NCBI GenBank assembly: GCA_025350145.1
Contig: JANXYH010000109.1
Span: forward strand, 1-64,000
Length of the DNA: 64,000 bases
Reading direction: 5' to 3'
From: Burkholderiales bacterium
Lineage (GTDB): Bacteria; Pseudomonadota; Gammaproteobacteria; Burkholderiales; Burkholderiaceae_C
The notes beneath the pieces are model-generated. The model searched no databases and was not told where the DNA came from. It was given only the letters and a program-made list of their open reading frames with translations. Of the stretch, positions 35,483-44,521 are shown piece by piece. The position numbers and the translations under genes are program-made. Every line of letters starts with the position of its first letter. Positions within the stretch are counted from its first letter, which is position 1.

Positions 35483-36917
35483 CCCGGGTCAGCAGCCAGC
35501 GCAGCCCGAGTTGCGGCAGGCGCACGGCATAGCGCTCCTGGGCGGGCTGGCCGCTGCGCAGCGCTGCCTGAAGGCGCTCGTAGTCGGCCTGCGAGCCGGG
35601 CTCGACCTGGTCCCGGCGGATCGACTGCAGGCCAGGGTGCAGGCCGGATTTGAGTTCGCCATCGGCGGCGGCAGATTCGCCCCGTGGCATGCGGCTGAAC
35701 AACCAGCCGCGCGAGGCCTCATAGGTCGCGACACCGACCCCTGCGGTGTCCATCAACGCACCGATCTCCAACTGCGCCAGGTCGCGCTCGTCCTCCAGAC
35801 TGCGGTCCTCGACCACCGCCAACACCAGCGCCTGCTCGCCCTCGCCGAGCTGGCGCAGCCGCGCCCGCAACTGCAGCCGGCGGCCGCTGGCCAAGGTCAG
35901 CGCGGCGTCGACCTCGGCCGGCGGCGCGGGCCTGGGGATGTCGGGCCAGAGCTCGGGTTGGATCGCCGCGCCATCCCAGCCCAGCAGCGCGCAGAGGTCG
36001 CTGGGGGCGTCGCGCAACTGCCTGGGCGCAGCGCCGACCAGGGCGGCAAACGCTGGGTTGCTGCCCAGCACTTCGCCGCTGCGCCGGTAGACCAACATGC
36101 CGATTGGGTTCAGCTCGAACCATGGCGTCGAGCCAAGCGCAGCGGCGGCGGCGGGCTCGGCATCTGCGCCGACCTGGCGTTGCAGCGTGACCTCGTGCAG
36201 CAGCAGCAGCAGCAGCGGTGCGCCATCGTCGGCGCTGATCCAGCGCGGCGTGCTGCGCCACCAGCGCGCAGCGCCTGAGCGGTCGCGCAGCAGCCGTTCG
36301 ATGGCCATCGACGGCTGCTGACGCGCCTGCATCGCCGCGCGCAGCCCCGCCCGCTCGGCCTCGCGCCGCGCTGGTTGGTCAGGATCGTTGCCGTCGTTGG
36401 CCCAGAAGGCATCGCCGTCGCGGCCCAATACCTGGTCCAGCGGCAGCCCGAACAACTGACACAGCGCCCGGTTGGCGGCCTGAACCCGAAAATCTTGGCC
36501 CAGCAGCAGCAAGGGCTGGCCACCGTCCCAGAGCAGGCGCACCAGCGCGCCAGACTGGCCGGGATCGGCCTGCGCCGGCAAGCCCGGCACAGGCTTGAAT
36601 TTCAACGAATACCCACCCGGCGCCAGGCAGCCCAGGCTGGCCTGGCACGGCAGCTTGCCGACCAGCACCTGCAGCTCCAGAGGCTTGCCTTCGGCCAGCG
36701 CCGTGGCCAGGGCCGCGCCCGAGGCCGCATCCAGGCTGGCCAGAGCCTGCTCCGGGCTCTGCCCGGCGTGCGTCCCCAGCAGTTGCCGCGCAGCCCGGTT
36801 GGCGTGGGCCAGGCGCGGGCGGGCGTCGAACAGCAGCATGGCCTCGTCGCTGTGGTCCAGCAAGGCCGCCAGTTGGGCGTTCGACGCGGTGGCGGCGGCT
36901 CGGGTCAACAGGGCCAT
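35443..36917 (-). pseudogene. Multi-PAS HisKA_2 sensor kinase, N-terminal part of a frameshifted gene
   Basis: Codes for the first half of the large PAS kinase. It starts MALLTRAAATASNAQLAALL, followed by PAS-like segments LDHSDEAMLLFDARPRLAHAN, LLLLGQDFRVQAANRALCQLFGLPLDQVLG and FELNPIGMLVYRRSGEVLGSN. The reading frame stays meaningful up to LTRVAPGELAGGRVSV and then turns into Arg/Ala/Gly-rich nonsense that runs on to a stop at 35088. The PAC continuation appears one frame over. Removing one base (for example one T in the TGTCTGTCGG context) would restore a single protein of about 1,220 residues. A TTG 57 bases upstream is an alternative start. Whether this is a real mutation or a sequencing error cannot be told here. 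Confidence 0.82.
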
Positions 36918-37006
36918 GCGCCGCAGTGTAGAACCGCGCCAGCGCCTGCCTCGCAAGCTCGAAACCTGCGGCAAGCGGGTGGAGGAGTAGGCCGGCGCGG
37001 CCCATG

Positions 37007-37040
37007 AAAAATGGCCGACTGCCTTTCAGCAGTCAGCCAT
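37007..37040 (-). terminator. Intrinsic terminator of the rpsF-priB-rpsR-rplI operon
   Basis: On the minus strand a 12-bp stem (ATGGCTGACTGC paired with GCAGTCGGCCAT, one non-Watson-Crick position) with a six-base loop is followed directly by TTTTT. It begins about 24 bases after the rplI stop, the expected position for a Rho-independent terminator. Confidence 0.85.
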
Positions 37041-37064
37041 ACGCGGCGCACACCCGGCGGGCGG

Positions 37065-37517
37065 TCAGTCGGTCTCAGCCACCACCTTGACGTTGATGTT
37101 CACCACCACGTCGGTGTGGGCAGCGACGGCAACCGCGTGTTCGCCCACGACCTTCAACGGGCCGGTCGGCAAACGCACTTGCGATTTGGCAATGTCGAAG
37201 CCGAGCTTCTTCAGGCCCTCGGCCACGTCGGCGTTGGTCACCGAGCCGAACAGCCGGCCGTCGACGCCGGCCTTCTGCGCGATCGTCACGGTCGTGCCGG
37301 CGATCTTTTCACCGATCTTGGCAGCGGCAGCGAGCTTTTCGGCGGCGACCTTTTCGAGTTCGGCGCGGCGGCCCTCGAACTCCTTGATTGCGCTGTCGGT
37401 GGCACGGCGGGCGCGCTTGGTCGGGATCAGGAAGTTGCGGGCGTAGCCGTCCTTGACCTTGACCACGTCACCCAGGTTGCCCAGGTTGGACACCTTGTCG
37501 AGCAGGATCACTTGCAT
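37065..37517 (-). CDS. rplI: 50S ribosomal protein L9
   Basis: Large-subunit ribosomal protein, 150 residues, full length. Starts [19 protein letters not shown] and has the L9 signature [13 protein letters not shown], the long connecting helix rich in Ala/Glu/Lys, and the C-terminal domain with [16 protein letters not shown]. Last gene of rpsF-priB-rpsR-rplI, 16 bases after rpsR, and followed by a clear intrinsic terminator. Confidence 0.98.
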   Translation of the reverse strand: MQVILLDKVSNLGNLGDVVKVKDGYARNFLIPTKRARRATDSAIKEFEGRRAELEKVAAEKLAAAAKIGEKIAGTTVTIAQKAGVDGRLFGSVTNADVAEGLKKLGFDIAKSQVRLPTGPLKVVGEHAVAVAAHTDVVVNINVKVVAETD

Positions 37518-37532
37518 GTCTTGGTACTCCTG

Positions 37533-37823
37533 TCAGACGCGGTGCTGGTCGCTGAACGGCAGCAGCGTCAGGAAACGGGCGCGCTTGATCGCGGTGGTCA
37601 ACTGGCGCTGGTAGTAGGCGCGGGTGCCGGTCAGGCGGGCCGGCGTGATCTTGCCGTTCTCGCCGACGAAATCGCGCAACACGTCCACGTCCTTGTAGTC
37701 GATCTCGACCACGTTGGCGACGGTGAAGCGGCAGAAGCGCTTGCGCTTGAACAGCAGCGATTGCTGGTTGCGCTTGGGCTTGCGGTCTTTGGAAAACTTA
37801 CCTTTACCTCTTGGCGGGGGCAT
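37533..37823 (-). CDS. rpsR: 30S ribosomal protein S18
   Basis: Small-subunit protein that pairs with S6 on the platform, 96 residues. A basic N-terminal extension ([20 protein letters not shown]) precedes the S18 core with [14 protein letters not shown], the [13 protein letters not shown] segment and [25 protein letters not shown]. Sits between priB and rplI in the conserved operon. Confidence 0.98.
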   Translation of the reverse strand: MPPPRGKGKFSKDRKPKRNQQSLLFKRKRFCRFTVANVVEIDYKDVDVLRDFVGENGKITPARLTGTRAYYQRQLTTAIKRARFLTLLPFSDQHRV

Positions 37824-37875
37824 GGTGTACCTCTTTCAGAAATCGGTGTGTGAATGCGATCGATGGGCGATCGCG

Positions 37876-38148
37876 TCAGGTGCTCAGCGACGTGATGTGG
37901 AAAAGCAGTCCGCGACCGTTGCGTGCGCTGGCGAGGAAGCCGGAGAAGACCCCCGTGCCGCCCAGCGCCAGCGCTCCCAAGGGCCCTGAAATTACCCCAA
38001 TCGCCAGTGCCTTGAGCTCCAGGCTGACCTGGCGAGCCTGTCCATCCTGATGGACCGTCGAGGCATGCAGGAGCGTGCAATCTATGGCCGGGATGCCTGC
38101 GGGGGTGTATCTCAGGGCGCCCCTGGCGGCCAACTGCGCGGTCAACAC
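37876..38148 (-). CDS. priB: Primosomal replication protein N
   Basis: Single-stranded-DNA-binding OB-fold protein of the PriA replication restart primosome, 90 residues. Typical betaproteobacterial segments: ARGALRYTPAGIPAIDCTLLH, SLELKALAIGVISGPLG and ARNGRGLLFHIT. No ATG is available at the expected N-terminus. The GTG of MLTAQLA is the best start, while family alignment would place a few residues further upstream, where only CTG and CAC codons occur. Located between rpsF and rpsR, its usual place. Confidence 0.9.
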   Translation of the reverse strand: MLTAQLAARGALRYTPAGIPAIDCTLLHASTVHQDGQARQVSLELKALAIGVISGPLGALALGGTGVFSGFLASARNGRGLLFHITSLST

Positions 38149-38198
38149 CAGGTGGTTGAGCGCGACAGCCTCGGCCGCAGCGGGCGCGGCTGCCGAGC

Positions 38199-38561
38199 TC
38201 AGTGGCTGGCCTCCTGCGCGGCCTTGCGGGCCTCATCCTTCTCGACCGCCCTCATCATGACCGACGGGTTGGCCTCGGCCTTGTCGCGGGCCACGGTCAG
38301 GTGGCGCAGGACCGCGTCGTTGTAGCGGAAGCCGGTCTCCAATTCGGCCAGGGCCTCGGCCGAGACCTCGATGTTCAGGCACAGGTAATGCGCCTTGCCG
38401 AGTTTCTGGATCTGGTAGGCCAACTGGCGCCGGCCCCAATCCTCGACCCGGTGCACCTTGCCGCCAGCGGCGGTGACGGTGGACTTGTAACGTTCCAGCA
38501 TGCCTGGAACCTGCTCACTCTGGTCCGGGTGGATCAGAATGACGATCTCGTAATGACGCAT
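38199..38561 (-). CDS. rpsF: 30S ribosomal protein S6
   Basis: Small-subunit protein, 120 residues. [45 protein letters not shown] and the [15 protein letters not shown] segment are S6 signatures. First gene of rpsF-priB-rpsR-rplI. AAGGAG lies just upstream of the ATG, and a consensus -10 box lies about 80 bases upstream. Confidence 0.98.
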   Translation of the reverse strand: MRHYEIVILIHPDQSEQVPGMLERYKSTVTAAGGKVHRVEDWGRRQLAYQIQKLGKAHYLCLNIEVSAEALAELETGFRYNDAVLRHLTVARDKAEANPSVMMRAVEKDEARKAAQEASH

Positions 38562-38641
38562 GGATGCTCCTTGTGGGTTCCGGGGATCGGAAGCCGCCCG
38601 ACAGCGTCTGAAAACGTCGGTGCGGCAAGGTAAAGCCTGTG

Positions 38642-38647
38642 ATTATA
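38642..38647 (-). promoter_or_regulatory. Putative -10 box of the rpsF operon promoter
   Basis: The minus strand reads a perfect TATAAT in the context GGCTATAATCACAGG, about 80 bases upstream of the rpsF ATG and in the gap before a divergent gene. No good -35 hexamer is seen at 16-18 bp (the sequence there is GC-rich), so the assignment rests on the -10 match and position. Confidence 0.5.
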
Positions 38648-38768
38648 GCCTGGCAACAGCCATCGCTCGCCAGGTTTGGGCGGGCCGGGCCTGTGGCGCT
38701 GCCCGCTCGCGCTGCCCTTCGACACGGCCAGGCCCGCCGACCACCCACGCCGCAAGACCCATCCGACC

Positions 38769-39758
38769 ATGAAACTGCCACTGACCGTCGCCTGCTGGGA
38801 CTACGACCGCACACGCGCCCTGTTTGACGGCCGGATCGAGATCGAGGGCTGCGCGCCCAACTTCTTGTCGCTGCCGGTCGAGGAGACCTTTTTCCGCGCC
38901 CTGCGTGGTGAAGAATTCGACATCGCCGAGCTGTCGCTGAGCAGCTACGCCATGCTGCGCTCGCGTGGCCAGTCGCCCTACACCGCCGTGCCGGTGTTTC
39001 TGTCGCGGATGTTCCGGCACTCGGCGATCTACGTGAACAAGGCCAGCGGCATTCGTCAGCCGGCCGATCTGGTCGGCCGGACGGTAGGCGTGCCCGAGTA
39101 CCAGCTCACCGCGCCGGTCTGGGTGCGCGGCATCCTCGAAGACGAGTACGGCGTCAAGCCGGCCGACCTGCGCTGGCGCAGCGGCGGGGTTGAGCAGCCC
39201 GGCCGCCATGAGAAGGTCGCGCTGCACCTGCCTGCCGAGATCGAGATCGCGCCGATTGCCGCCGACGACACCCTCAACCAGGCGCTGCTTGATGGCCGCA
39301 TCGACGCCCTGATCGCACCGCGCGCGCCCACCGCCTTTGTCCAGGGCCGGCCGGAGGTGGGCCGATTGTTCGCCGACTTCCGCGGGGTCGAGAAGGCCTA
39401 CTTCGCCAAGACCGGCATCTTCCCGATCATGCATGTGGTCGGCATCCGCAACCGCCTGGTCGAGCAGCACCCCTGGCTGGCCGCGAGTGTGCTCAAGGCA
39501 TTCACCCTGGCCAAGGACCATGCCCTGCGCGAGTTGTCCGAGGTGGCAGCGCTGAAGCTGACCCTGCCCTGGCTGGCCAGCGAGGTCGAGGAGTCGGTGG
39601 CCGCGATGGGCAGGGATTTCTGGCGCTACGGCGTGGCCGACAACGGGTCGGCGCTTAACGCCTTTCTGCGCTACCACTACCGGCAGGGCCTGTCGGCGCG
39701 GGCGATGACGATCGCCGACCTGTTTGCGCCGACCACGCTGGAGCAGGTCCGGGTCTGA
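38769..39758 (+). CDS. 4,5-dihydroxyphthalate decarboxylase-like protein (periplasmic-binding-protein fold)
   Basis: 329 residues, no signal peptide. Resembles the Pht5/DhpD family annotated as 4,5-dihydroxyphthalate decarboxylase, which shares the fold of ABC solute-binding proteins. Seen: LTVACWDYDRTRALFDGRIEIEGC, EETFFRALRGEEFDIAELSLSSY, RHSAIYVNKASGIRQPADLVGRTVGVPEYQLTAPVWVRGIL in pieces, and FPIMHVVGIRNRLVEQHPWLAASV. Members often occur without any phthalate pathway, as here, so the decarboxylase activity is not established, and a ligand-binding or aromatic-acid role is equally possible. The MKLPL ATG is chosen because the core begins there. Divergent from rpsF. Confidence 0.78.
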   Translation: MKLPLTVACWDYDRTRALFDGRIEIEGCAPNFLSLPVEETFFRALRGEEFDIAELSLSSYAMLRSRGQSPYTAVPVFLSRMFRHSAIYVNKASGIRQPADLVGRTVGVPEYQLTAPVWVRGILEDEYGVKPADLRWRSGGVEQPGRHEKVALHLPAEIEIAPIAADDTLNQALLDGRIDALIAPRAPTAFVQGRPEVGRLFADFRGVEKAYFAKTGIFPIMHVVGIRNRLVEQHPWLAASVLKAFTLAKDHALRELSEVAALKLTLPWLASEVEESVAAMGRDFWRYGVADNGSALNAFLRYHYRQGLSARAMTIADLFAPTTLEQVRV

Positions 39759-39804
39759 GGCGCGCTGCCGAGGCGGCGCGAGCGGGCCCGGGTCGCAGCC
39801 GCGC

Positions 39805-41901
39805 TCAGGCCAGCGGTGGCGGTGGCCGGCGCAGGCTGGCGGCGAGTTCGGCCTCGGCCCCGTCGGGCGGGGGGGTCAGCAGGCTGACCAGCACCAGCGC
39901 CAGGATGCCGGCGGGCACGCCGAAGGCGCCGGCGGCCATCGGGTCGATGTCCAGCCAGCGCGCATCCGCCAGCGTGCCCTGGATTCCAAGCCAGGCGCGC
40001 GGGCCCGCCAGGCCGGTGACCATGTACCAGCCACAGACCGCCATCCCCACCAGCATCCCGGCGACGGCGCCCTGGCGGTTGGCACGGCGCCAGAAGATGC
40101 CCATCACCAGGGCAGGAAAGAACGCCGCCGCCGCCAACGAGAACGCGGCGGTGACGAAGGGCAGGATGGCGGTGACGCGCAGCGAGGCCGCCCAGGCCGC
40201 CAGCACAGCCACCACCAGCACCATCAGCTTGGACAGCATGACCCGGCGAATCGGCGTGCTGCGCCGCTCCAGGTAGCGGAAGAAGAAGTCGTGCGAGATG
40301 GCGTTGGACAAGGTCAGCAACAAGCCGTCGGCCGTCGACAGCGCGGCCGCCAGGCCACCTGCGGCGACCAAGTACGTGACGACCAGTGGCAGCCCGCCCA
40401 TTTCTGGCGCCGCCAGCACGATCATGTCGGCGCCCAGGCGCAGCTCGGCCAGTTGCACATAGCCGTCGTGGTTGATGTCGGTCAGCGAGATCAGCGACGG
40501 GTCGAGCTTGGCCCAGCGCCGGGTCCAGTCGGGCAGGTTGGCAAACGAGCTGCCCACGAGGTGGTTCAGCACCTCGTACTTGACCATCACCGCCAGCGCC
40601 GGGGCGCTGAGGTAGAGCAGCACGATGAAGAGCAGCGACCAGGCGACCGAGCGCCGGGTTTCGGCCACCGAGGCGGTGGTGTAGTAGCGGGTCAGCACAT
40701 GCGGCATGGCCGCCGTGCCCAGCATCAGGCAGAACACCAGCGCCAGAAAATTGCGCCTACCGCTGCCCGAGCCGGCGGCCGGAGACTCTGCCGCCGACTC
40801 GGGAAAGGCCTGCGCCTGCGGCGCCAGGCCGGCCAAGGGCCGCGCCTGCGCCAAGGCCAGGTCATGCTCGCGCTGGTACAGCTCCTTGGCCAGCAAGGGA
40901 TCGCGCGGCAAGCGTTCGAGCCGGCGCTGGGCCTGTTGGATGGTGGCCAGCGGCGCGTTGTCAGCGCGCAGTTGCACGAGCTCGGCCGCCAACTCGGCGC
41001 TGTCGCGCTGCATCGCCGCCGGCACGTCCTGCAGCCGCCGCTGGTAGGCCTGGGCGCGCTGCTGCAGGATAGACCGCACCTCCAGCTCCTTGGGGTCGTC
41101 GCGCAGCGCCTGCTCGCGCGCCGTCACCACGCGCAGTTGCTCGCCATAGCTCAGCACCGGTGCCCAGGAGCCGGTCTGCTGCAGTCCCAGCCAGATCACC
41201 GGTACGCTGTAGGCAATGATCAGCACGATGTACTGGGCCACCTGCGTCCAGGTGACGGCCCGCATGCCGCCCAGGAAGGAGCAGACCAGCACGCCGCCCA
41301 GGCCGACGAAGATGCCGATCTCAAAGCTCAGACCGGTCAGATGCGAGGTGATCAGCCCGACGCCATAGACCTGCACCACCACGTAGACGAAGCAGACCAG
41401 CACGGTCGCGGCGACACCGATCAGCCGCGGCGCGCTGCCGCCATAGCGTGCGGCCAGAAAGTCAGAGATGGTGAAGCGGCCAAAGCGCCGCAGGTAGGGC
41501 GCAAGAAGCAGCGCCACCAGGCAGTAGCCGCCGGTCCAGCCCAGGATGTAGGCGAAGCCGGCAAAGCCCTGCAGGTACAGCACCCCGGCGGTGCCTATGA
41601 ACGAGGCCGCCGACATCCAGTCGGCGGCGGTGGCCATGCCGTTGTAGACCGCCGGCACGCGCCGGCCGGCGACGTAGTACTCCGACTCGTTGGTGGTGCG
41701 GCTCATCAGGCCGATGACGGCGTAGACCAGCACCGTGCCGAGCAGGAAGCACGAGCCTATGCCGGTGCGCGACATGCCGGCCCGCTCGGCCATCGCCATC
41801 AGGCCGATGAAGGCCCCGACGCCCAGGGTGTAGGCCGCGTAACGCCGGTGCAGGCGGCGCTTGAATTGCCGCAGCTTGGCGTCAGTGTCGTGGCTTGGCA
41901 T
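39805..41901 (-). CDS. Sodium:solute symporter, VC_2705/ActP-like subfamily
   Basis: Inner-membrane Na+-coupled carrier of the SSS family, probably for acetate or another short monocarboxylate, 698 residues with about 12-13 helices. Seen: SEYYVAGRRVPAVYNGMATAADWMSAASFIG (in pieces) and GGYCLVALLLAPYLRRFG, and GLAAALSTADGLLLTLSNAISHD, which are strong SSS/ActP signatures. About residues 255-375 form a hydrophilic, Gln/Glu/Arg-rich coiled-coil insertion between helices that ActP (about 550 residues) lacks. Residues 475-486 (DINHDGYVQLAE) match an EF-hand-type calcium loop. Substrate is inferred from family only. Followed on the same strand by nothing in its operon, with ppsA upstream 39 bases away. 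Confidence 0.88.
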   Translation of the reverse strand: MPSHDTDAKLRQFKRRLHRRYAAYTLGVGAFIGLMAMAERAGMSRTGIGSCFLLGTVLVYAVIGLMSRTTNESEYYVAGRRVPAVYNGMATAADWMSAASFIGTAGVLYLQGFAGFAYILGWTGGYCLVALLLAPYLRRFGRFTISDFLAARYGGSAPRLIGVAATVLVCFVYVVVQVYGVGLITSHLTGLSFEIGIFVGLGGVLVCSFLGGMRAVTWTQVAQYIVLIIAYSVPVIWLGLQQTGSWAPVLSYGEQLRVVTAREQALRDDPKELEVRSILQQRAQAYQRRLQDVPAAMQRDSAELAAELVQLRADNAPLATIQQAQRRLERLPRDPLLAKELYQREHDLALAQARPLAGLAPQAQAFPESAAESPAAGSGSGRRNFLALVFCLMLGTAAMPHVLTRYYTTASVAETRRSVAWSLLFIVLLYLSAPALAVMVKYEVLNHLVGSSFANLPDWTRRWAKLDPSLISLTDINHDGYVQLAELRLGADMIVLAAPEMGGLPLVVTYLVAAGGLAAALSTADGLLLTLSNAISHDFFFRYLERRSTPIRRVMLSKLMVLVVAVLAAWAASLRVTAILPFVTAAFSLAAAAFFPALVMGIFWRRANRQGAVAGMLVGMAVCGWYMVTGLAGPRAWLGIQGTLADARWLDIDPMAAGAFGVPAGILALVLVSLLTPPPDGAEAELAASLRRPPPPLA

Positions 41902-41940
41902 CGGCCGGCAGCATAGCCGGCGCGGCCGCCGGAGCCAGGG

Positions 41941-44337
41941 TCAGCGTGCCGCCAGCCGCTTCCAGATCTCGACCGCGCTGTCGGGATTCAGCGAGATCGA
42001 GCCTATGCCTTCGGCCGCCAACCAGTCGGCAAAGTCGGGGTGATCGCTGGGGCCCTGGCCGCAAATGCCGACGTATTTTCCGGTCGCCCGGCAGGCGGCG
42101 ATGGCGCGCGAAATGAGCGCCTTGACCGCCGGGTCACGCTCGTCGAAATCGTCAGCCAACTGCTCCAGGCCGGAGTCGCGGTCCAGCCCCAGGGTCAGTT
42201 GGGTCAGGTCGTTGGAGCCTATCGACATGCCGTCGAAGTGCTCGAGGAACTGGTCGGCCAGGATCGCGTTGGACGGCACCTCGCACATCATGACCACGCG
42301 CAGGCCGTTCTTGCCGCGCTCCAGGCCGTGCTCGCCGAGCAGCCGCACCACGCTCTCGGCCTGGCGCACGGTGCGCACGAACGGCACCATGATCTCGACA
42401 TTGGTCAGCCCGATGTCGTTGCGCACCCGGCGCAAGGCCTCGCACTCCATCGCGAAGGCGTCGGCAAAGGCGCCACTGATGTAGCGCGAGGCGCCGCGGA
42501 AACCGAGCATCGGGTTCTCTTCGTCGGGCTCATAGCGCGAACCGCCGATCAGCTTCTTGTACTCGTTGGACTTGAAGTCCGAGAGCCGCACGATCACCGA
42601 CTTGGGCCAGAACGCGGCGGCGATGGTGGCGATGCCTTCGACCAGCTTGTCGACGTAGAAGGCCCGCGGCGAGGCATGGCCGCGGGCCACCGATTCGACC
42701 GCCTTCTTCAGGTCGGGATCGATGTTGGGGTAGTCGAGGATCGCCTTCGGGTGCACGCCGATGGCGTTGTTGATGATGAACTCCAGCCGCGCCAGGCCGA
42801 CGCCGGAATTCGGGATCTGCGCAAAGTCGAAGGCCAGTTGCGGGTTGCCGACATTGAGCATGATCTTGACCGGGCAGTACGGCATCTGCCCACGCTGGAC
42901 CTCGCTGACCTCGGTCTCGAGCAAGCCGTCGTAGACGAAGCCGGTGTCGCCCTCGGAGCAGACCACGGTCACCAGCGCGCCGTCGCTCAATTTCTCGGTC
43001 GCGTCGCCGCAGCCCACCACCGCCGGGATGCCGAGCTCACGGGCGATGATCGCGGCATGGCAGGTGCGTCCGCCGCGGTTGGTGACGATCGCCGAGGCCC
43101 TCTTCATCACCGGCTCCCAGTTCGGGTCGGTCATGTCGCTGACCAGCACATCGCCGGGCTGGACCAGGTGCATCTCGTTGACCGAATGGACCACCCGCAC
43201 CGGGCCGGCGCCGATCTTCTGGCCGATCGCCCTGCCCTCGACCAGGACCGTGCCCTGGCCCTTGAGCTTGTAGCGGTGCTCGGTCTGGTTCTTGGCCTGG
43301 CTCTTGACCGTCTCGGGCCGGGCCTGGAGGATGTAGAGCTTGCCGTCGATGCCGTCTTTGCCCCATTCGATGTCCATCGCCCGGCCGTAGTGGGCCTCGA
43401 TCACCAGCGCGTAGCGGGCCAGTTCGATCACGTCCTCATCGCTCAAGGCGTAGCGGTTGCGCTGCTCGGGCGGGGTGTCGGTGGTCGTGACCAGGCTGCC
43501 GCTGGCGGCGCGCTCGGCGTCGCTGGCAAAGCCCATGCGGATCAGCTTGGAGCCGAGGTTGCGGCGAATGATCGGCAGCTTGCCGGCCCGCAGCGCCGGC
43601 TTGTGGACATAGAACTCGTCGGGGTTGACGGCGCCCTGGACCACGGTCTCGCCCAGGCCGTAAGCGGCGGTGATGAAGACCACATCCTCGAAGCCGGATT
43701 CGGTGTCGATGGTGAACGCCACGCCGGCCGCACCGAGGTCAGAGCGCACCATCCGCTGCACCCCGACCGAGAGCGCGACCACATCGTGGGCATAGCCCTT
43801 GTGCACCCGGTAGCTGATCGCCCGGTCGTTGTAGAGCGAGGCGAACACCTCCTTGACCTTGTGCAGCACCGCGTCGACGCCCTGCACGTTGAGGAAGGTC
43901 TCTTGTTGGCCGGCAAACGAGGCGGCGGGCATGTCCTCGGCGGTGGCCGACGAGCGCACCGCAAAGCTGGCCTGCGGGTGGTCGGCGGCCAGGTCGGCAT
44001 AGGCGGCGCGCACCGCAGCCTCGAACTCCGCCGGCAGTGGCGCGTCGATCAGCCATTGGCGGATCTGCGCCCCGGCCGCAGCCAGTGCATGGATGTCGTC
44101 GCTGTCGAGTCCGGCCAGGCGGACGCTGATCTTGTCGGTCAGGCCGCCATGGCGCAGGAACTGGCGAAAGGCGTGGGCGGTGGTGGCAAAACCGCCCGGC
44201 ACGCGCACGCCGCTGGCGGAGAGTTGGCTGATCATTTCGCCGAGGCTGGCGTTCTTGCCGCCGACCGCCTCGACATCGGTCATTCTCAACTGCTCAAGCG
44301 GCGCGACCAGGGCGGTCGCCAGGTTGGGGGTGGACAT
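41941..44337 (-). CDS. ppsA: Phosphoenolpyruvate synthase
   Basis: Converts pyruvate, ATP and water to PEP, AMP and phosphate for gluconeogenesis. 798 residues, full length. N-terminal ATP-binding domain with [39 protein letters not shown] in pieces, and [22 protein letters not shown]. The phosphohistidine swivelling domain has [21 protein letters not shown] with the catalytic His. The PEP-binding TIM barrel has [41 protein letters not shown] and [13 protein letters not shown]. The ATG with GGAG seven bases upstream is preferred to the TTG at 44343. Divergent from its own regulator ppsR. Confidence 0.97.
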   Translation of the reverse strand: MSTPNLATALVAPLEQLRMTDVEAVGGKNASLGEMISQLSASGVRVPGGFATTAHAFRQFLRHGGLTDKISVRLAGLDSDDIHALAAAGAQIRQWLIDAPLPAEFEAAVRAAYADLAADHPQASFAVRSSATAEDMPAASFAGQQETFLNVQGVDAVLHKVKEVFASLYNDRAISYRVHKGYAHDVVALSVGVQRMVRSDLGAAGVAFTIDTESGFEDVVFITAAYGLGETVVQGAVNPDEFYVHKPALRAGKLPIIRRNLGSKLIRMGFASDAERAASGSLVTTTDTPPEQRNRYALSDEDVIELARYALVIEAHYGRAMDIEWGKDGIDGKLYILQARPETVKSQAKNQTEHRYKLKGQGTVLVEGRAIGQKIGAGPVRVVHSVNEMHLVQPGDVLVSDMTDPNWEPVMKRASAIVTNRGGRTCHAAIIARELGIPAVVGCGDATEKLSDGALVTVVCSEGDTGFVYDGLLETEVSEVQRGQMPYCPVKIMLNVGNPQLAFDFAQIPNSGVGLARLEFIINNAIGVHPKAILDYPNIDPDLKKAVESVARGHASPRAFYVDKLVEGIATIAAAFWPKSVIVRLSDFKSNEYKKLIGGSRYEPDEENPMLGFRGASRYISGAFADAFAMECEALRRVRNDIGLTNVEIMVPFVRTVRQAESVVRLLGEHGLERGKNGLRVVMMCEVPSNAILADQFLEHFDGMSIGSNDLTQLTLGLDRDSGLEQLADDFDERDPAVKALISRAIAACRATGKYVGICGQGPSDHPDFADWLAAEGIGSISLNPDSAVEIWKRLAAR

Positions 44338-44521
44338 GGACAAACTCCAGGAGGGTGAGAAAGCATTGCCGCACTGCGGTCATGGCCAGCCTGCGATCCT
44401 GCGCATCGGAGTGGTGTCACGGGGCAGGAGAGGCTGCAGGCCATGGGTTGGCGAATTGCGCCGGATTCTACGGAGCCCACCCTATCATCGGGCGACAACT
44501 TCGGCACGGACGCCTTCCGCC

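Noticed and set aside
39724-41916. Plus-strand open frame of 730 codons opposite the symporter
   Set aside because: Gln/His/Arg-rich antisense frame of a real membrane transporter. No signal or motif.
42040-44358. Plus-strand open frame of 772 codons opposite ppsA
   Set aside because: Antisense of phosphoenolpyruvate synthase. Composition typical of a complement frame.
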